Below are positions 22,855 to 34,205 of a DNA stretch of 64,000 bases, piece by piece. Both the position numbers and the translations under genes were made by a program. The notes below the pieces were generated by a model. It had not been told where the DNA came from. It did no database searches and was given only the letters and a program-made list of their open reading frames with translations. The stretch is taken from assembly GCF_030719295.1 (NCBI RefSeq), contig NZ_CP120997.1, positions 1,054,001 through 1,118,000 on the forward strand, written 5' to 3'. Numbering within the stretch: position 1 is the first letter of the stretch; the number at the start of each line of letters is the position of its first letter. The stretch is from Streptomyces sp. Mut1. Its GTDB lineage: Bacteria > Actinomycetota > Actinomycetes > Streptomycetales > Streptomycetaceae.

Positions 22855-23721
22855 TCACCAGGCCGGGGGGCTGGCCAGGGACCGGGCGAGTATGTCGTCC
22901 AGAACCCGGGCGGTGGTCTCCACGTCGTACGTGGAGTTGTCGATGATGGGCAGCCCCGAGCCGTACCAGCCGGCCATCCGGCCGTGGATACGGGCGACCT
23001 CCTCGTCGGAGAGCCGGCGGTTGCCGCTGCGCGCGGCGTTGCGCTCCAGGACGATCTCCAGGCCGGGCAGCAGGACGACGGGCAGGAGCCCGGGGCCGAC
23101 GTGGCGCTTCCAGCCGCCGAGGCCGACGACCGGCCGGTCGGGGAAGACGGCGTCGTCCAGGATGCAGGAGATCCCGTTGGCCAGGAAGTTGCGGGCGGCG
23201 AAGCCGCAGGTGCGGCGGGCCAGCCGGTACTGGGCCTCTGACTGGTCGTTCCACCCGGCCTGCGGGTCGGCGAAACCGGAGCAGACCCACTCGCGGACGT
23301 CGTCCAGGCTGACGTGGGCGGTGGGCACCCGGCGGCGGGCCGCCCAGAGCCTGGCCACCGTGGTCTTGCCGGCGCCGGCCGGGCCGATCAGGAGCACAGC
23401 GAGGGTCGCGTTGCCGGTGCCCGGCTCGGCGGGCGGCGCGGGCAGCGGCACCGGTCTGCCGGGCGGCAGCTGGACGTGCCCGGTGGTCTCGCGGGTGGCG
23501 GGGGCCGGGGCGTGCTGCGGGGCGGGCCCGGACCAGCCCTGGCCCTGCGGGGCGGGCGGTGCGGCGGGCGGCGGACCCGGGTGCCCGGCCGGGGGCCGGG
23601 ACGGCGGGCCTGCCGGGGGCGGGACCGGCGGGCCGGGGTGCTGGGCCCCGGGTGACCAGCCGAGAGGGCCGGGTCCGGGTCCCTGGGGCGGAGGCAGCGG
23701 GGCCCCCACTGCGTGCTGCAT
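22855..23721 (-). CDS. P-loop NTPase / kinase-like protein with a Pro-rich N-terminus
   Basis: Function unknown. From the ATG at 23721 (GGAG 8 nt upstream; a TTG three codons earlier is an alternative) it encodes 288 aa. Residues 1-100 are almost all Pro, Gly and Ala and probably disordered. A Walker A motif follows (VLLIGPAGAGKTTVARLWA, about residue 112), then VSLDDVREWVCSGF, RNFLANGISCILDDAVFPD and a C-terminal GNRRLSDEEVARIHGRMAGWY. This resembles small AAA/zeta-toxin-like or chloramphenicol-phosphotransferase-like kinases. No antitoxin neighbour is visible. It lies between aroQ and the M24 gene on the same strand. Confidence 0.8.
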   Translation of the reverse strand: MQHAVGAPLPPPQGPGPGPLGWSPGAQHPGPPVPPPAGPPSRPPAGHPGPPPAAPPAPQGQGWSGPAPQHAPAPATRETTGHVQLPPGRPVPLPAPPAEPGTGNATLAVLLIGPAGAGKTTVARLWAARRRVPTAHVSLDDVREWVCSGFADPQAGWNDQSEAQYRLARRTCGFAARNFLANGISCILDDAVFPDRPVVGLGGWKRHVGPGLLPVVLLPGLEIVLERNAARSGNRRLSDEEVARIHGRMAGWYGSGLPIIDNSTYDVETTARVLDDILARSLASPPAW

Positions 23722-23774
23722 CCGGTGCAACTCCGTCTCGTACAGGCAACTGGCGCTGGTGGAACGGCAACCGT

Positions 23775-23814
23775 ACCTTCCCCGGCCGCCACACGGACAA
23801 CGGCCGGGGAGGGT
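23775..23814 (-). terminator. aroQ terminator
   Basis: A 14-bp stem (23775-23788 with 23801-23814) with one G-T wobble and a 12-nt loop, 47 nt after the aroQ stop. It separates the shikimate genes from the downstream P-loop gene. Confidence 0.7.
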
Positions 23815-23861
23815 CCACAGTGCCCCGCCGGCCGGTCGGCCTTCCCGTGCGGGGCGGTGGA

Positions 23862-27114
<3,253 letters not shown>

Positions 27115-27259
27115 CGGTGCTCCTCATGCTCGCGCCTGAAATCCAACGGCGCGACCGGGTGCGCGGCCCTGGCCCGCCGCCCCCGATCCTCCCACGGCCA
27201 CGGCTCCGGAACGGCCGCCGGTCCAGCAGACGGACGGAAGGACAAGGACCGGGCAGGCT

Positions 27260-28105
27260 TCAGCGGGCGGCCAGCGCCTGTTCTCCGGCCTTCCGCATGG
27301 CGGCCAGGGGCGCGGGTGAGCGGCCGGTCATCTGCTCGACCTGGAGGACGGCCTGATGCACCAGAAGGTCGAGACCTCCGAGGACTGTGCCCCCGCGCTC
27401 GGCCCAGGCGGAGGCGAGCCGGGTGGGCCACGGCTCGTACAGCACGTCGAACAGCGTGCCGGGACGCTCCGGCACGGCACCGGCCAGCGCGTCGGCCGCC
27501 CCGGCGGGGGTGGTCGCGATGACGAGGGGCGCGGTCAGCGCCCGGTCGGCCTGTGCCCAGTCGGCGATCCGGACGTCGACGCCGAGGCGTTCACCCCAGC
27601 CGCGCATCTCGTCGGCTCGGGCCGCGCTGCGCACATAGGCCGTGACGGGTCCGGCGCAGATCCCGGACAGCGCGGCCAGCGCGGAGGAGGCGGTCGCCCC
27701 GGCGCCGAGGATCGCGGCGGACTCCACCGTCCCGACGCCGCGTTCACGCAGTGCGGCGATCATGCCGGGGATGTCGGTGTTGTCCCCCGTGCGGCGCCCG
27801 TCCTCGCCGAGGACGACGGTGTTCACGGCCTCGACGGAGGCAGCGGTCGCGCTGATCCCGTCCAGCAACGGGATGATCGCCCGCTTGAGCGGCATGGTGA
27901 GCGAGAGCCCCGCCCAGCTCCCGTCCAGCCCCTCGATGAACCCCGCCAGTGCCTGCTCGTCGACCTCGAACCGGTCGTACGACCAGCCGTCGAGCCCCAG
28001 CTCGGCGTAGGCGGCCCGGTGCAGGACCGGGGAGAGCGAGTGGGCGATGGGCGAGCCGAGGACGGCTGCGCGGCGGGGGCCGTCAGTCGGAATTATGGAG
28101 TTCAT
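27260..28105 (-). CDS. aroE: shikimate dehydrogenase
   Basis: NADPH-dependent reduction of 3-dehydroshikimate. 281 aa from the ATG at 28105 (MNSIIPTDGPRRAAVLGSPIAHSLSPVLH). The shikimate site SLSPxxH, the catalytic Lys in LTMPLKRAIIPLL, NTDIPG and the Rossmann AILGAGATASSALAAL are present. The start lies inside the mltG 3' end, a 23-nt overlap in another frame. The spacing to a possible GAG ribosome binding site is normal. An ATG 24 nt further upstream is less likely by homology. Confidence 0.93.
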   Translation of the reverse strand: MNSIIPTDGPRRAAVLGSPIAHSLSPVLHRAAYAELGLDGWSYDRFEVDEQALAGFIEGLDGSWAGLSLTMPLKRAIIPLLDGISATAASVEAVNTVVLGEDGRRTGDNTDIPGMIAALRERGVGTVESAAILGAGATASSALAALSGICAGPVTAYVRSAARADEMRGWGERLGVDVRIADWAQADRALTAPLVIATTPAGAADALAGAVPERPGTLFDVLYEPWPTRLASAWAERGGTVLGGLDLLVHQAVLQVEQMTGRSPAPLAAMRKAGEQALAAR

Positions 28106-29891
28106 TGAATTTCTCAGTGAGTCTGGCATGCTCTGCGACCGTCTTGGTGAAATCGGTCTTCTTTCCGTCGAGCGAGATGAAGAACATCCACCCACCGGCG
28201 GTCGGATTGAGAGTCGCGCGCAGGGCTTCGTCGCCCGGGTTGCCGATAGGGCCTGGAGGAAGGCCGGCGTGATAATAGGTGTTGTAGGGGTCCGGGTCGT
28301 TCCGGATCTCACTCAACTTGATTTTGATCTTGCTCTGATTGGTGAGGTAGTTGTAGGCGGAGTCGAATTCAAGCTTACGATTCGTGATCGTGTTGTCCGG
28401 CTTCAGCCGGTTGTAGACGACCTCGGCCATCTTGCGGAAGTCGTCGTGCGTAAGGCCTTCCGCCTGGACCAGGCTGGCGACGGTGAGAACCTGCCACGGG
28501 TCGTCCAGCTTGTACTTCTTGGCCGCTCCCTCTAGGTCGAGCTTCTCGTATTCCTCGTTCGACCGGGAGACCATCTTCTTGAGAATCGCCTCCGGCTTGG
28601 TTTCCTTCGTCACCGGATACGCGGCCGGGTAAAGGAATCCTTCCAGCGGGTCCTTGATGTCCTTGTTCTTGCTCGCCCAGCCAGGCAGACCCAGATCGGA
28701 CTTCATGGACTTGGCAATTCCCTGGGTCGTGCCCTTCTTGAGGTCCAGCTTCTTGTCGACCATCGCGTAGACGGCCACATTGCGGGTTCCCTCGGGAATC
28801 ACCAGAAGATTCTGGCTCTTCGGGTCGACCATCATCTTCACGGCCTCGGACGCCGACATCTCCGAATGAAGGAGATAGACCCCGGCCTGGATCGACTTCC
28901 CCTTGGGGTTCTCGTTCTGTGCGGAGACGAAGGCGTCGACGCTCTTGACGACGCCCGCCTTCTTCAGGATGTTGCCGATGTCGTAGCCGTACGCGCCCTT
29001 CGGGATCTCCACCTCGACCGAGCCCGAGCCGCTGCCCGAGTAGTCCGGGGCCGCGCCGAACCTGTCCTTGTAGAAGGAGTAGCCGTAGTAGCCCGCGCCG
29101 GCGACGCCGCCGACCAGGACGAGGGAGACGACCAGACAGGCGCAGCCGCTGCGGCCCTTTTTCTTCTTGCCCTTGCCCCGGCGCTCGCCGCCGTCCCCGC
29201 GGCGGGACTCGCGGGGGTCGTCGTCCTCGTCGTCGTAGTCGTCGTCCTTGGCGCCTTTGCCGTCCTTCTCGTCCACGCCCGTGAAGAACGGGTGGGTCTC
29301 CTCCGGCTGCTGCTCGGGGTCCCAGTCCGGGTGCGGCTCGGACGCCTCGGCGGGGGCGGCCTCGCGGCGGCCCGGCGGCTGCGGGGGCGGGTAGGCGTCA
29401 GGGGTGCCGTAGTAGTCGTTCGTCTCGCCGTAGCCGTACGTGGCGACGGGCTGGCCCTCGTACGGCGGCATCGCGGCCGCCTGCTGGCCCGTGTCCCAGG
29501 AGGGATCGTAGGGCTGCTGCTGGTTGTACGGGTCCTGCTGGTTCCCGTACGCCTGCTGCTGCTGGTATTGCTGCTGGGCGTACGGGTCCTGCTGCTGCGG
29601 CTGCTGCTGCGCGTAGGGATCGTGCGGCTGCTGCTGGTACGGGTCGTACTGGCCCTGCGGGTAGGGCTGCTGCTGTCCGCCGTACTGGTTCTGGCCGCCG
29701 TCGTACTGGCCCTGCGGGTAGGACTGCTGCTGCTGTCCGCCGTACTGGTCCTGGCCGCCGTCGTACTGGCCCTGGCCGTCGTACTGACCCTGGCCGTGGG
29801 CAGGCTGCTGGCCGCCCCATCCCTGGTCCCCGTACAAGGGGTCCTCGGGATGCCACGGTTCGGAGCCGGGGCCCCGGCCATACTCAGTCAT
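28083..29891 (-). CDS. mltG: endolytic murein transglycosylase MltG
   Basis: A membrane-anchored lytic transglycosylase that cleaves nascent glycan strands. 602 aa, about 250 more than E. coli MltG. Residues 20-150 are a cytoplasmic Gln/Gly/Tyr/Pro-rich tract with imperfect tandem repeats (QGQYDGGQ, QYGGQQQ). An acidic-basic linker follows, then one transmembrane helix (about 250-270, CLVVSLVLVGGVAGAG), a LysM-like segment (GAYGYDIGNILKKAGVV) and the YceG domain with the catalytic Glu at residue 478 (SLVQAEGLTHDDF). AGGGG lies before the ATG. The catalytic half is clearly lower in GC than its neighbours. Neighbours ruvX-mltG-aroE are a conserved actinobacterial order. Confidence 0.93.
   Translation of the reverse strand: MTEYGRGPGSEPWHPEDPLYGDQGWGGQQPAHGQGQYDGQGQYDGGQDQYGGQQQQSYPQGQYDGGQNQYGGQQQPYPQGQYDPYQQQPHDPYAQQQPQQQDPYAQQQYQQQQAYGNQQDPYNQQQPYDPSWDTGQQAAAMPPYEGQPVATYGYGETNDYYGTPDAYPPPQPPGRREAAPAEASEPHPDWDPEQQPEETHPFFTGVDEKDGKGAKDDDYDDEDDDPRESRRGDGGERRGKGKKKKGRSGCACLVVSLVLVGGVAGAGYYGYSFYKDRFGAAPDYSGSGSGSVEVEIPKGAYGYDIGNILKKAGVVKSVDAFVSAQNENPKGKSIQAGVYLLHSEMSASEAVKMMVDPKSQNLLVIPEGTRNVAVYAMVDKKLDLKKGTTQGIAKSMKSDLGLPGWASKNKDIKDPLEGFLYPAAYPVTKETKPEAILKKMVSRSNEEYEKLDLEGAAKKYKLDDPWQVLTVASLVQAEGLTHDDFRKMAEVVYNRLKPDNTITNRKLEFDSAYNYLTNQSKIKIKLSEIRNDPDPYNTYYHAGLPPGPIGNPGDEALRATLNPTAGGWMFFISLDGKKTDFTKTVAEHARLTEKFNELHNSD
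29644..29760. repeat. tandem repeat inside mltG
   Basis: Two near-identical units of 57 and 60 nt (29644-29700 and 29701-29760) encode the Gln/Gly/Tyr-rich repeats of the MltG cytoplasmic tail; the longer one has an extra CTG/CAG-type codon. More degenerate copies flank them. Expansion and contraction between strains is likely. Confidence 0.8.
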
Positions 29892-29986
29892 CGATCCCCT
29901 AGGGCCGCGAGACGATGTCCCGTCTCTTTGCTGTGCGGTGTCCGTCCGACCACCGCCGCATCGCGCGGAACGTTACCGTAATGCGA

Positions 29987-30472
29987 TCAGACAACCACTT
30001 CGACGCCCTCGCCGGGAGGATTGCCCGACGCCCGCTCGGACTCCAGAGCGTTCTGAAGGATCACCACAGCGGCAGCCTGATCGATGACGGAACGGCCCTT
30101 TTTGGACTTCACGCCCGAGGCGCGCAGCCCCTGACTCGCCGTCACTGTGGTCATCCTCTCGTCCACCAAGCGCACCGGAATGGGTGCAACCGCGCGAGCG
30201 AGCACGTCGGCGAAGGCGCGGACCTTGACGGCGGCCGGCCCCTCCCCGCCGCCCAGGGAGCGCGGGAGGCCCACGACGACCTCGATCGGCTCGTACTCCG
30301 CGACGATCTGGCCGAGCCGCCGGTGGGCGGCCGGGACGTCGCGTCCCGGCACGGTCTCCACCGGCGTCGCGAGGATGCCGTCGGGGTCGCAGGAGGCCAC
30401 CCCGATCCGGGCGTCCCCGACATCGATCGCCAGCCGGCGACCGCGGCGCATCCGCGGCATGTCCGGCGTCAC
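29987..30472 (-). CDS. ruvX: putative pre-16S rRNA nuclease (RuvX/YqgF family)
   Basis: An RNase H-fold nuclease that helps mature the 16S rRNA 5' end in E. coli. 161 aa from the GTG at 30472, which overlaps the alaS stop by 4 nt (GTGA); an internal ATG at 30451 ([17 protein letters not shown]) is an alternative. Catalytic acidic residues: Asp in [12 protein letters not shown], Glu/Asp in [11 protein letters not shown] and [10 protein letters not shown], and Asp in [14 protein letters not shown]. alaS-ruvX-mltG-aroE is a conserved cluster. Confidence 0.93.
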   Translation of the reverse strand: MTPDMPRMRRGRRLAIDVGDARIGVASCDPDGILATPVETVPGRDVPAAHRRLGQIVAEYEPIEVVVGLPRSLGGGEGPAAVKVRAFADVLARAVAPIPVRLVDERMTTVTASQGLRASGVKSKKGRSVIDQAAAVVILQNALESERASGNPPGEGVEVVV

Positions 30473-33138
30473 GCCGTCTCGGTGACGAGGCGTTCGACGG
30501 CGGCGACGGCGTCACCGATCGCGTCCGGGTTCTGGCCGCCGCCCTGGGCGACGTCCGGCTTGCCGCCGCCCCCGCCGCCGAGGGTCTTGGCGGCCGTGCG
30601 GACGAGGTCGCCGGCCTTGAGGCCGCGCTCGCGGGCCGCCTCGTTGGTCGCGATGACGGTCAGCGGGCGCCCGTTGGCCGTCGTGAACAGGGCGACCACG
30701 GCGGGGCGACCGCCCTGGATACGGCCGCGCACGTCCAGGACGAGCCTGCGCAGGTCGTCGGCGGATGTGCCGTCCGGGACCTGGCCGGTGACCAGGGCGA
30801 TGCCCCGGACGTCCTTCGCGGAGCCGGCGAGGCCGGCGGCGGCCGCGAGGACCTTCTCCGCGCGGAACCTCTCGATCTCCTTCTCGGCGTCCTTCAGCTT
30901 GCCGAGCATGCCCGCGATCTTCTCCGGCAGCTCCTCGGAGCGGCCCTTGACCAGCTCCTGGAGCTGGGCGACGACCGTGTGCTCCTTGGCGAGGAAGTTG
31001 TAGGCGTCGACGCCGACGAGGGCCTCGATGCGGCGCACGCCGGAGCCGATGGACGACTCGCCGAGCAGCTTGACCAGGCCGAGCTGAGCGGTGTTGTGCA
31101 CATGCGTGCCGCCGCACAGCTCCTTGGAGAAGTCGCCGATGGTGACGACGCGGACCCGCTCGCCGTACTTCTCACCGAACTCCGCGATGGCGCCCTGCTT
31201 CTTGGCGTCGTCGATGGACATGACCTCGGCCTGCACGTCGAGCTCGCGGGCCAGGACCTCGTTGATCTTCTGCTCGACGTCGGTGAGGACCGTGCCGGGT
31301 ACGGCGGCGGGCGAGCCGAAGTCGAAGCGGAAGCGGCCCGGGGAGTTCTCCGAACCGGCCTGGGCGGCCGTCGGGCCGAGCGCGTCGCGCAGCGCCTGGT
31401 GCGTGAGGTGCGTCGCGCTGTGGGCGCGGGCGATGGCGCGGCGGCGGGTGGAGTCGATGGCCGCGTAGGCGGAGGAACCGACCGTCACCTCGCCGACCTG
31501 GACGGAGCCCTTGTGGACGGAGACGCCGGGGACCGGCTGCTGGACGTCGCGCACCACGATGACGGCGCCGCTGTCGAGCCGGATGCGGCCCTGGTCGGCG
31601 AGCTGGCCGCCGCCCTCGGCGTAGAACGGGGTGCGGTCGAGGACGACCTCGACCTCGTCGCCCTCGGTGGCCGCGGGCGAGGGGACACCGTCGACGAGGA
31701 GGCCGACGATCGTCGACTCGCCCTCGGTCATGGTGTAGCCGGTGAACTCGGTGACGCCGGAGTTGTCGGCGACCTGGCGGTACGCGGACAGGTCGGCGTG
31801 GCCGGTCTTCTTGGCCTTGGCGTCGGCCTTGGCCTTGGCGCGCTGCTCCTGCATGAGGCGGCGGAACCCGTCCTCGTCCACGGACAGGCCCTGTTCGGCG
31901 GCCATCTCCAGGGTGAGGTCGATCGGGAAGCCCCAGGTGTCGTGGAGCAGGAACGCCTTGTCACCCGGGAGCACCCGGCCGCCGGCGGCCTTGGTCTCGG
32001 TGACAGCGGTCTCCAGGATGTTGGTGCCGCCCTTGAGTGCCTTGAGGAAGGCGGCTTCCTCGGCGAGCGCGACGGTCTCGATGCGCTTGCGGTCGGTGAT
32101 CAGCTCCGGGTACTGCTGGCCCATCGTCTCGATCACGACGTCGACCAGCTCGTTCACGACGGAGCCGGTGGCGCCCATCAGCCGCATGTTGCGGATGGCG
32201 CGGCGCATGATGCGGCGCAGCACATAGCCGCGGCCCTCGTTGCCGGGGGTCACTCCGTCGCCGATGAGCATGACGGAGGTGCGGATGTGGTCGGCGACCA
32301 CGCGGAGCGAGACGTCGGTGGTGTGGGCCGCGCCGTAGCGCACACCGGTCAGCCCGGTGGCCCGGTCCATGACGACGCGCAGGGTGTCCGTCTCGTACAT
32401 GTTCTGCACGCCCTGCAGGATCATCGCGAGGCGTTCGAGGCCGAGGCCGGTGTCGATGTTCTTGGACGGCAGGTCGCCGAGGATCGGGAAGTCGTCCTTG
32501 CCCTCGCCCGCGCCGCGCTCGTACTGCATGAAGACCAGGTTCCAGATCTCCACGTACCGCTCGTCGTTGACGGCCGGGCCGCCCTCGGCGCCGAACTCGG
32601 GGCCGCGGTCGTAGTTGATCTCGGAACAGGGGCCGCAGGGGCCGGGGACGCCCATGGACCAGAAGTTGTCCTTCTTGCCGAGGCGCTGGATGCGCTCGGC
32701 GGGGACGCCGATCCTGTCGCGCCAGATGGCCTCGGCCTCGTCGTCGTCCAGGTAGACGGTGATCCACAGGCGCTCGGGGTCGAGCCCGAAGCAGCCGTCC
32801 GCCACGGAGCCGGTCAGCAGCTCCCAGGCGTACTCGATGGCGCCTTCCTTGAAGTAGTCGCCGAAGGAGAAGTTGCCGCACATCTGGAAGAACGTGCCGT
32901 GCCGGGTGGTCTTGCCGACCTCTTCGATGTCCGGCGTGCGCACGCACTTCTGCACGCTGGTGACGCGCGGGGCGGGCGGCTTGACCTCACCGAGGAAGTA
33001 CGGCTTGAAGGGCACCATGCCCGCGGGGACCAGCAGCAGAGTCGGGTCGTCCGCGATGAGCGACGCCGAAGGGACAACGGTGTGACCGCGCTCCTCGTAG
33101 AAGCTCAGCCAGCGGCGGCGAATTTCTGCCGACTCCAT
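30469..33138 (-). CDS. alaS: alanyl-tRNA synthetase
   Basis: Charges tRNA-Ala. 889 aa, full length. Class II core motifs: [25 protein letters not shown] and [13 protein letters not shown]. The editing domain has [11 protein letters not shown] (HxxxH) and the Cys/His pair in [13 protein letters not shown]. The C-terminal C-Ala domain includes [16 protein letters not shown]. The ATG at 33138 shares one nt with the stop of the upstream DUF6167 gene (TGATG), so the two are coupled. No T-box fits in the gap. Confidence 0.97.
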   Translation of the reverse strand: MESAEIRRRWLSFYEERGHTVVPSASLIADDPTLLLVPAGMVPFKPYFLGEVKPPAPRVTSVQKCVRTPDIEEVGKTTRHGTFFQMCGNFSFGDYFKEGAIEYAWELLTGSVADGCFGLDPERLWITVYLDDDEAEAIWRDRIGVPAERIQRLGKKDNFWSMGVPGPCGPCSEINYDRGPEFGAEGGPAVNDERYVEIWNLVFMQYERGAGEGKDDFPILGDLPSKNIDTGLGLERLAMILQGVQNMYETDTLRVVMDRATGLTGVRYGAAHTTDVSLRVVADHIRTSVMLIGDGVTPGNEGRGYVLRRIMRRAIRNMRLMGATGSVVNELVDVVIETMGQQYPELITDRKRIETVALAEEAAFLKALKGGTNILETAVTETKAAGGRVLPGDKAFLLHDTWGFPIDLTLEMAAEQGLSVDEDGFRRLMQEQRAKAKADAKAKKTGHADLSAYRQVADNSGVTEFTGYTMTEGESTIVGLLVDGVPSPAATEGDEVEVVLDRTPFYAEGGGQLADQGRIRLDSGAVIVVRDVQQPVPGVSVHKGSVQVGEVTVGSSAYAAIDSTRRRAIARAHSATHLTHQALRDALGPTAAQAGSENSPGRFRFDFGSPAAVPGTVLTDVEQKINEVLARELDVQAEVMSIDDAKKQGAIAEFGEKYGERVRVVTIGDFSKELCGGTHVHNTAQLGLVKLLGESSIGSGVRRIEALVGVDAYNFLAKEHTVVAQLQELVKGRSEELPEKIAGMLGKLKDAEKEIERFRAEKVLAAAAGLAGSAKDVRGIALVTGQVPDGTSADDLRRLVLDVRGRIQGGRPAVVALFTTANGRPLTVIATNEAARERGLKAGDLVRTAAKTLGGGGGGKPDVAQGGGQNPDAIGDAVAAVERLVTETA

Positions 33139-33482
33139 CAGTGGTCCTCATTCCGGTTGTACGAGTGGTAGGGAAGCTTGCGGTGGGCCGCGGGCGCCTC
33201 GGGCTCGGCGGCCTCGACGGCGAGGTTGCGCCGCACCGGGAGTTCGGGGCCGGCCGGTGCCTCCAGGCCCAGCGCCTCGCCCAGTTCGGCCTCGCGCCTG
33301 ACCATGCCGTCGCGGACGTCCAGCGCGAAGTCCTTGAGCTTGTGACCTGCGACGAGAGCCTTGTCGGCGGCCTGCGCCGCGAGGCTCTCGGGGGTCAGCT
33401 GCTTGATCTTCCGGTTGACCTTGGTGGTGGCCCACACCCCGGCGGCTGCGCCGGCGGTGAACCAGAACGTACGGCGGAACAT
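33138..33482 (-). CDS. DUF6167-family small membrane-associated protein
   Basis: Function unknown. 114 aa from the ATG at 33482. It begins [26 protein letters not shown], a short hydrophobic segment typical of this actinobacterial family. A Lys/Asp-rich amphipathic stretch follows ([24 protein letters not shown]) and an acidic tail. It lies between the DUF948 gene and alaS, 7 nt after one and overlapping the other by 1 nt. Membrane placement is inferred from the N-terminus. Confidence 0.8.
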   Translation of the reverse strand: MFRRTFWFTAGAAAGVWATTKVNRKIKQLTPESLAAQAADKALVAGHKLKDFALDVRDGMVRREAELGEALGLEAPAGPELPVRRNLAVEAAEPEAPAAHRKLPYHSYNRNEDH

Positions 33483-33489
33483 CGCTGCG

Positions 33490-33945
33490 TCAGTCCTTCG
33501 ATCCGCGGGAATTTCTGCCGTCGCGCTTCCTGCCGCGCGCCGACGGCACGGTCCGGCCGACGATCACCGAGCGCCTCGAACGCGCCTCCGGTTCGGGAGC
33601 GGACTTGCGGCCGATGGCCTGCCGCACCCCGTAGCCGAACGCCGCGACCTTGACCAGCGGGCCGCCGAAGGCGGAGGCGACGGTGGTCGAGAGCGCCGAG
33701 GCGTTGGAGGTGACCTCCTGCACGTCCGTCGCGATCGCGTCGACCTTGTCGAGCTGGGTCTGCGCCGAGCGTACGGTCGCGGAGGCGTCCGCGAGCAGGG
33801 GGACGGCCTGTTCGGTCACGTCCGCCACGAGTTTGGTGGTCGCTCTGAGCGTCTGGGCGAGCCTCACCAGCACGACGGCGAGGAACGAAACCAGGATCGC
33901 CCAGAAGACGGCCACCAGGATCCCGGCCACCTCACCACCGGACAC
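33490..33945 (-). CDS. DUF948-family membrane protein
   Basis: Function unknown. 151 aa from the GTG at 33945 (SGGEVAGILVAVFWAILVSFLAVVLVRLA): one N-terminal transmembrane helix, then a long amphipathic helix (LVADVTEQAVPLLADASATV and TQLDKVDAIATDVQEVTSN) predicted to form a coiled coil, then a very basic tail (RRSVIVGRTVPSARGRKRDGRN). The family also occurs in B. subtilis near stress and cell-envelope genes. The ribosome binding site is weak. It is the first gene of the leftward run through alaS. Confidence 0.8.
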   Translation of the reverse strand: MSGGEVAGILVAVFWAILVSFLAVVLVRLAQTLRATTKLVADVTEQAVPLLADASATVRSAQTQLDKVDAIATDVQEVTSNASALSTTVASAFGGPLVKVAAFGYGVRQAIGRKSAPEPEARSRRSVIVGRTVPSARGRKRDGRNSRGSKD

Positions 33946-34069
33946 AGTGCACCCGCGCTCTCTGGCTTGTCGTCTGTCTTGTTCTCCTGCTCCTCGGCGA
34001 GGGCCGCCGGAGGGCTTGTCGTCACATTCCCGTCGTTCGCCCGGCCGGCGGACGGGAACGGGACGACAG

Positions 34070-34114
34070 GCCCTGGCGGCCGGTCGCCGTCCCCCGAGCC
34101 TATCGCGCCAGGGC
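34070..34114. repeat. 9-bp inverted repeat upstream of the STAND gene
   Basis: GCCCTGGCG (34070-34078) and its perfect complement (34106-34114), separated by 27 nt, in the divergent gap between the DUF948 gene and the STAND gene. A candidate operator or cruciform. Confidence 0.35.
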
Positions 34115-34166
34115 TCACGCCCCGTACCGCATGACCGGCCGGGCCGCAGGAGTTCGGGCGACGAGA

Positions 34167-34196
34167 TTGTACGGAGAGCTTTCAAGCCAGTACTCT
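34167..34196 (+). promoter_or_regulatory. candidate promoter of the STAND gene, nearly leaderless
   Basis: TTGTAC (34167-34172), 18-bp spacer, TACTCT (34191-34196). Transcription would start at about 34203, only a few nt before the ATG at 34206. The absence of any Shine-Dalgarno before that ATG agrees with a leaderless mRNA. Confidence 0.45.
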
Positions 34197-34205
34197 GCGT
34201 GTTTC

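Noticed and set aside
22855..23721. Toxin of a toxin-antitoxin pair (zeta-like)
   Set aside because: No small antitoxin gene adjoins it, and the similarity is limited to a P-loop and general layout.
29644..29760. CRISPR-like array in mltG
   Set aside because: The repeats are in-frame codons for Gln/Gly/Tyr-rich peptides without spacers of constant length.
30979..33171. Long + strand open frame opposite alaS
   Set aside because: Antisense shadow of the alaS codons; no motif and no ribosome binding site.
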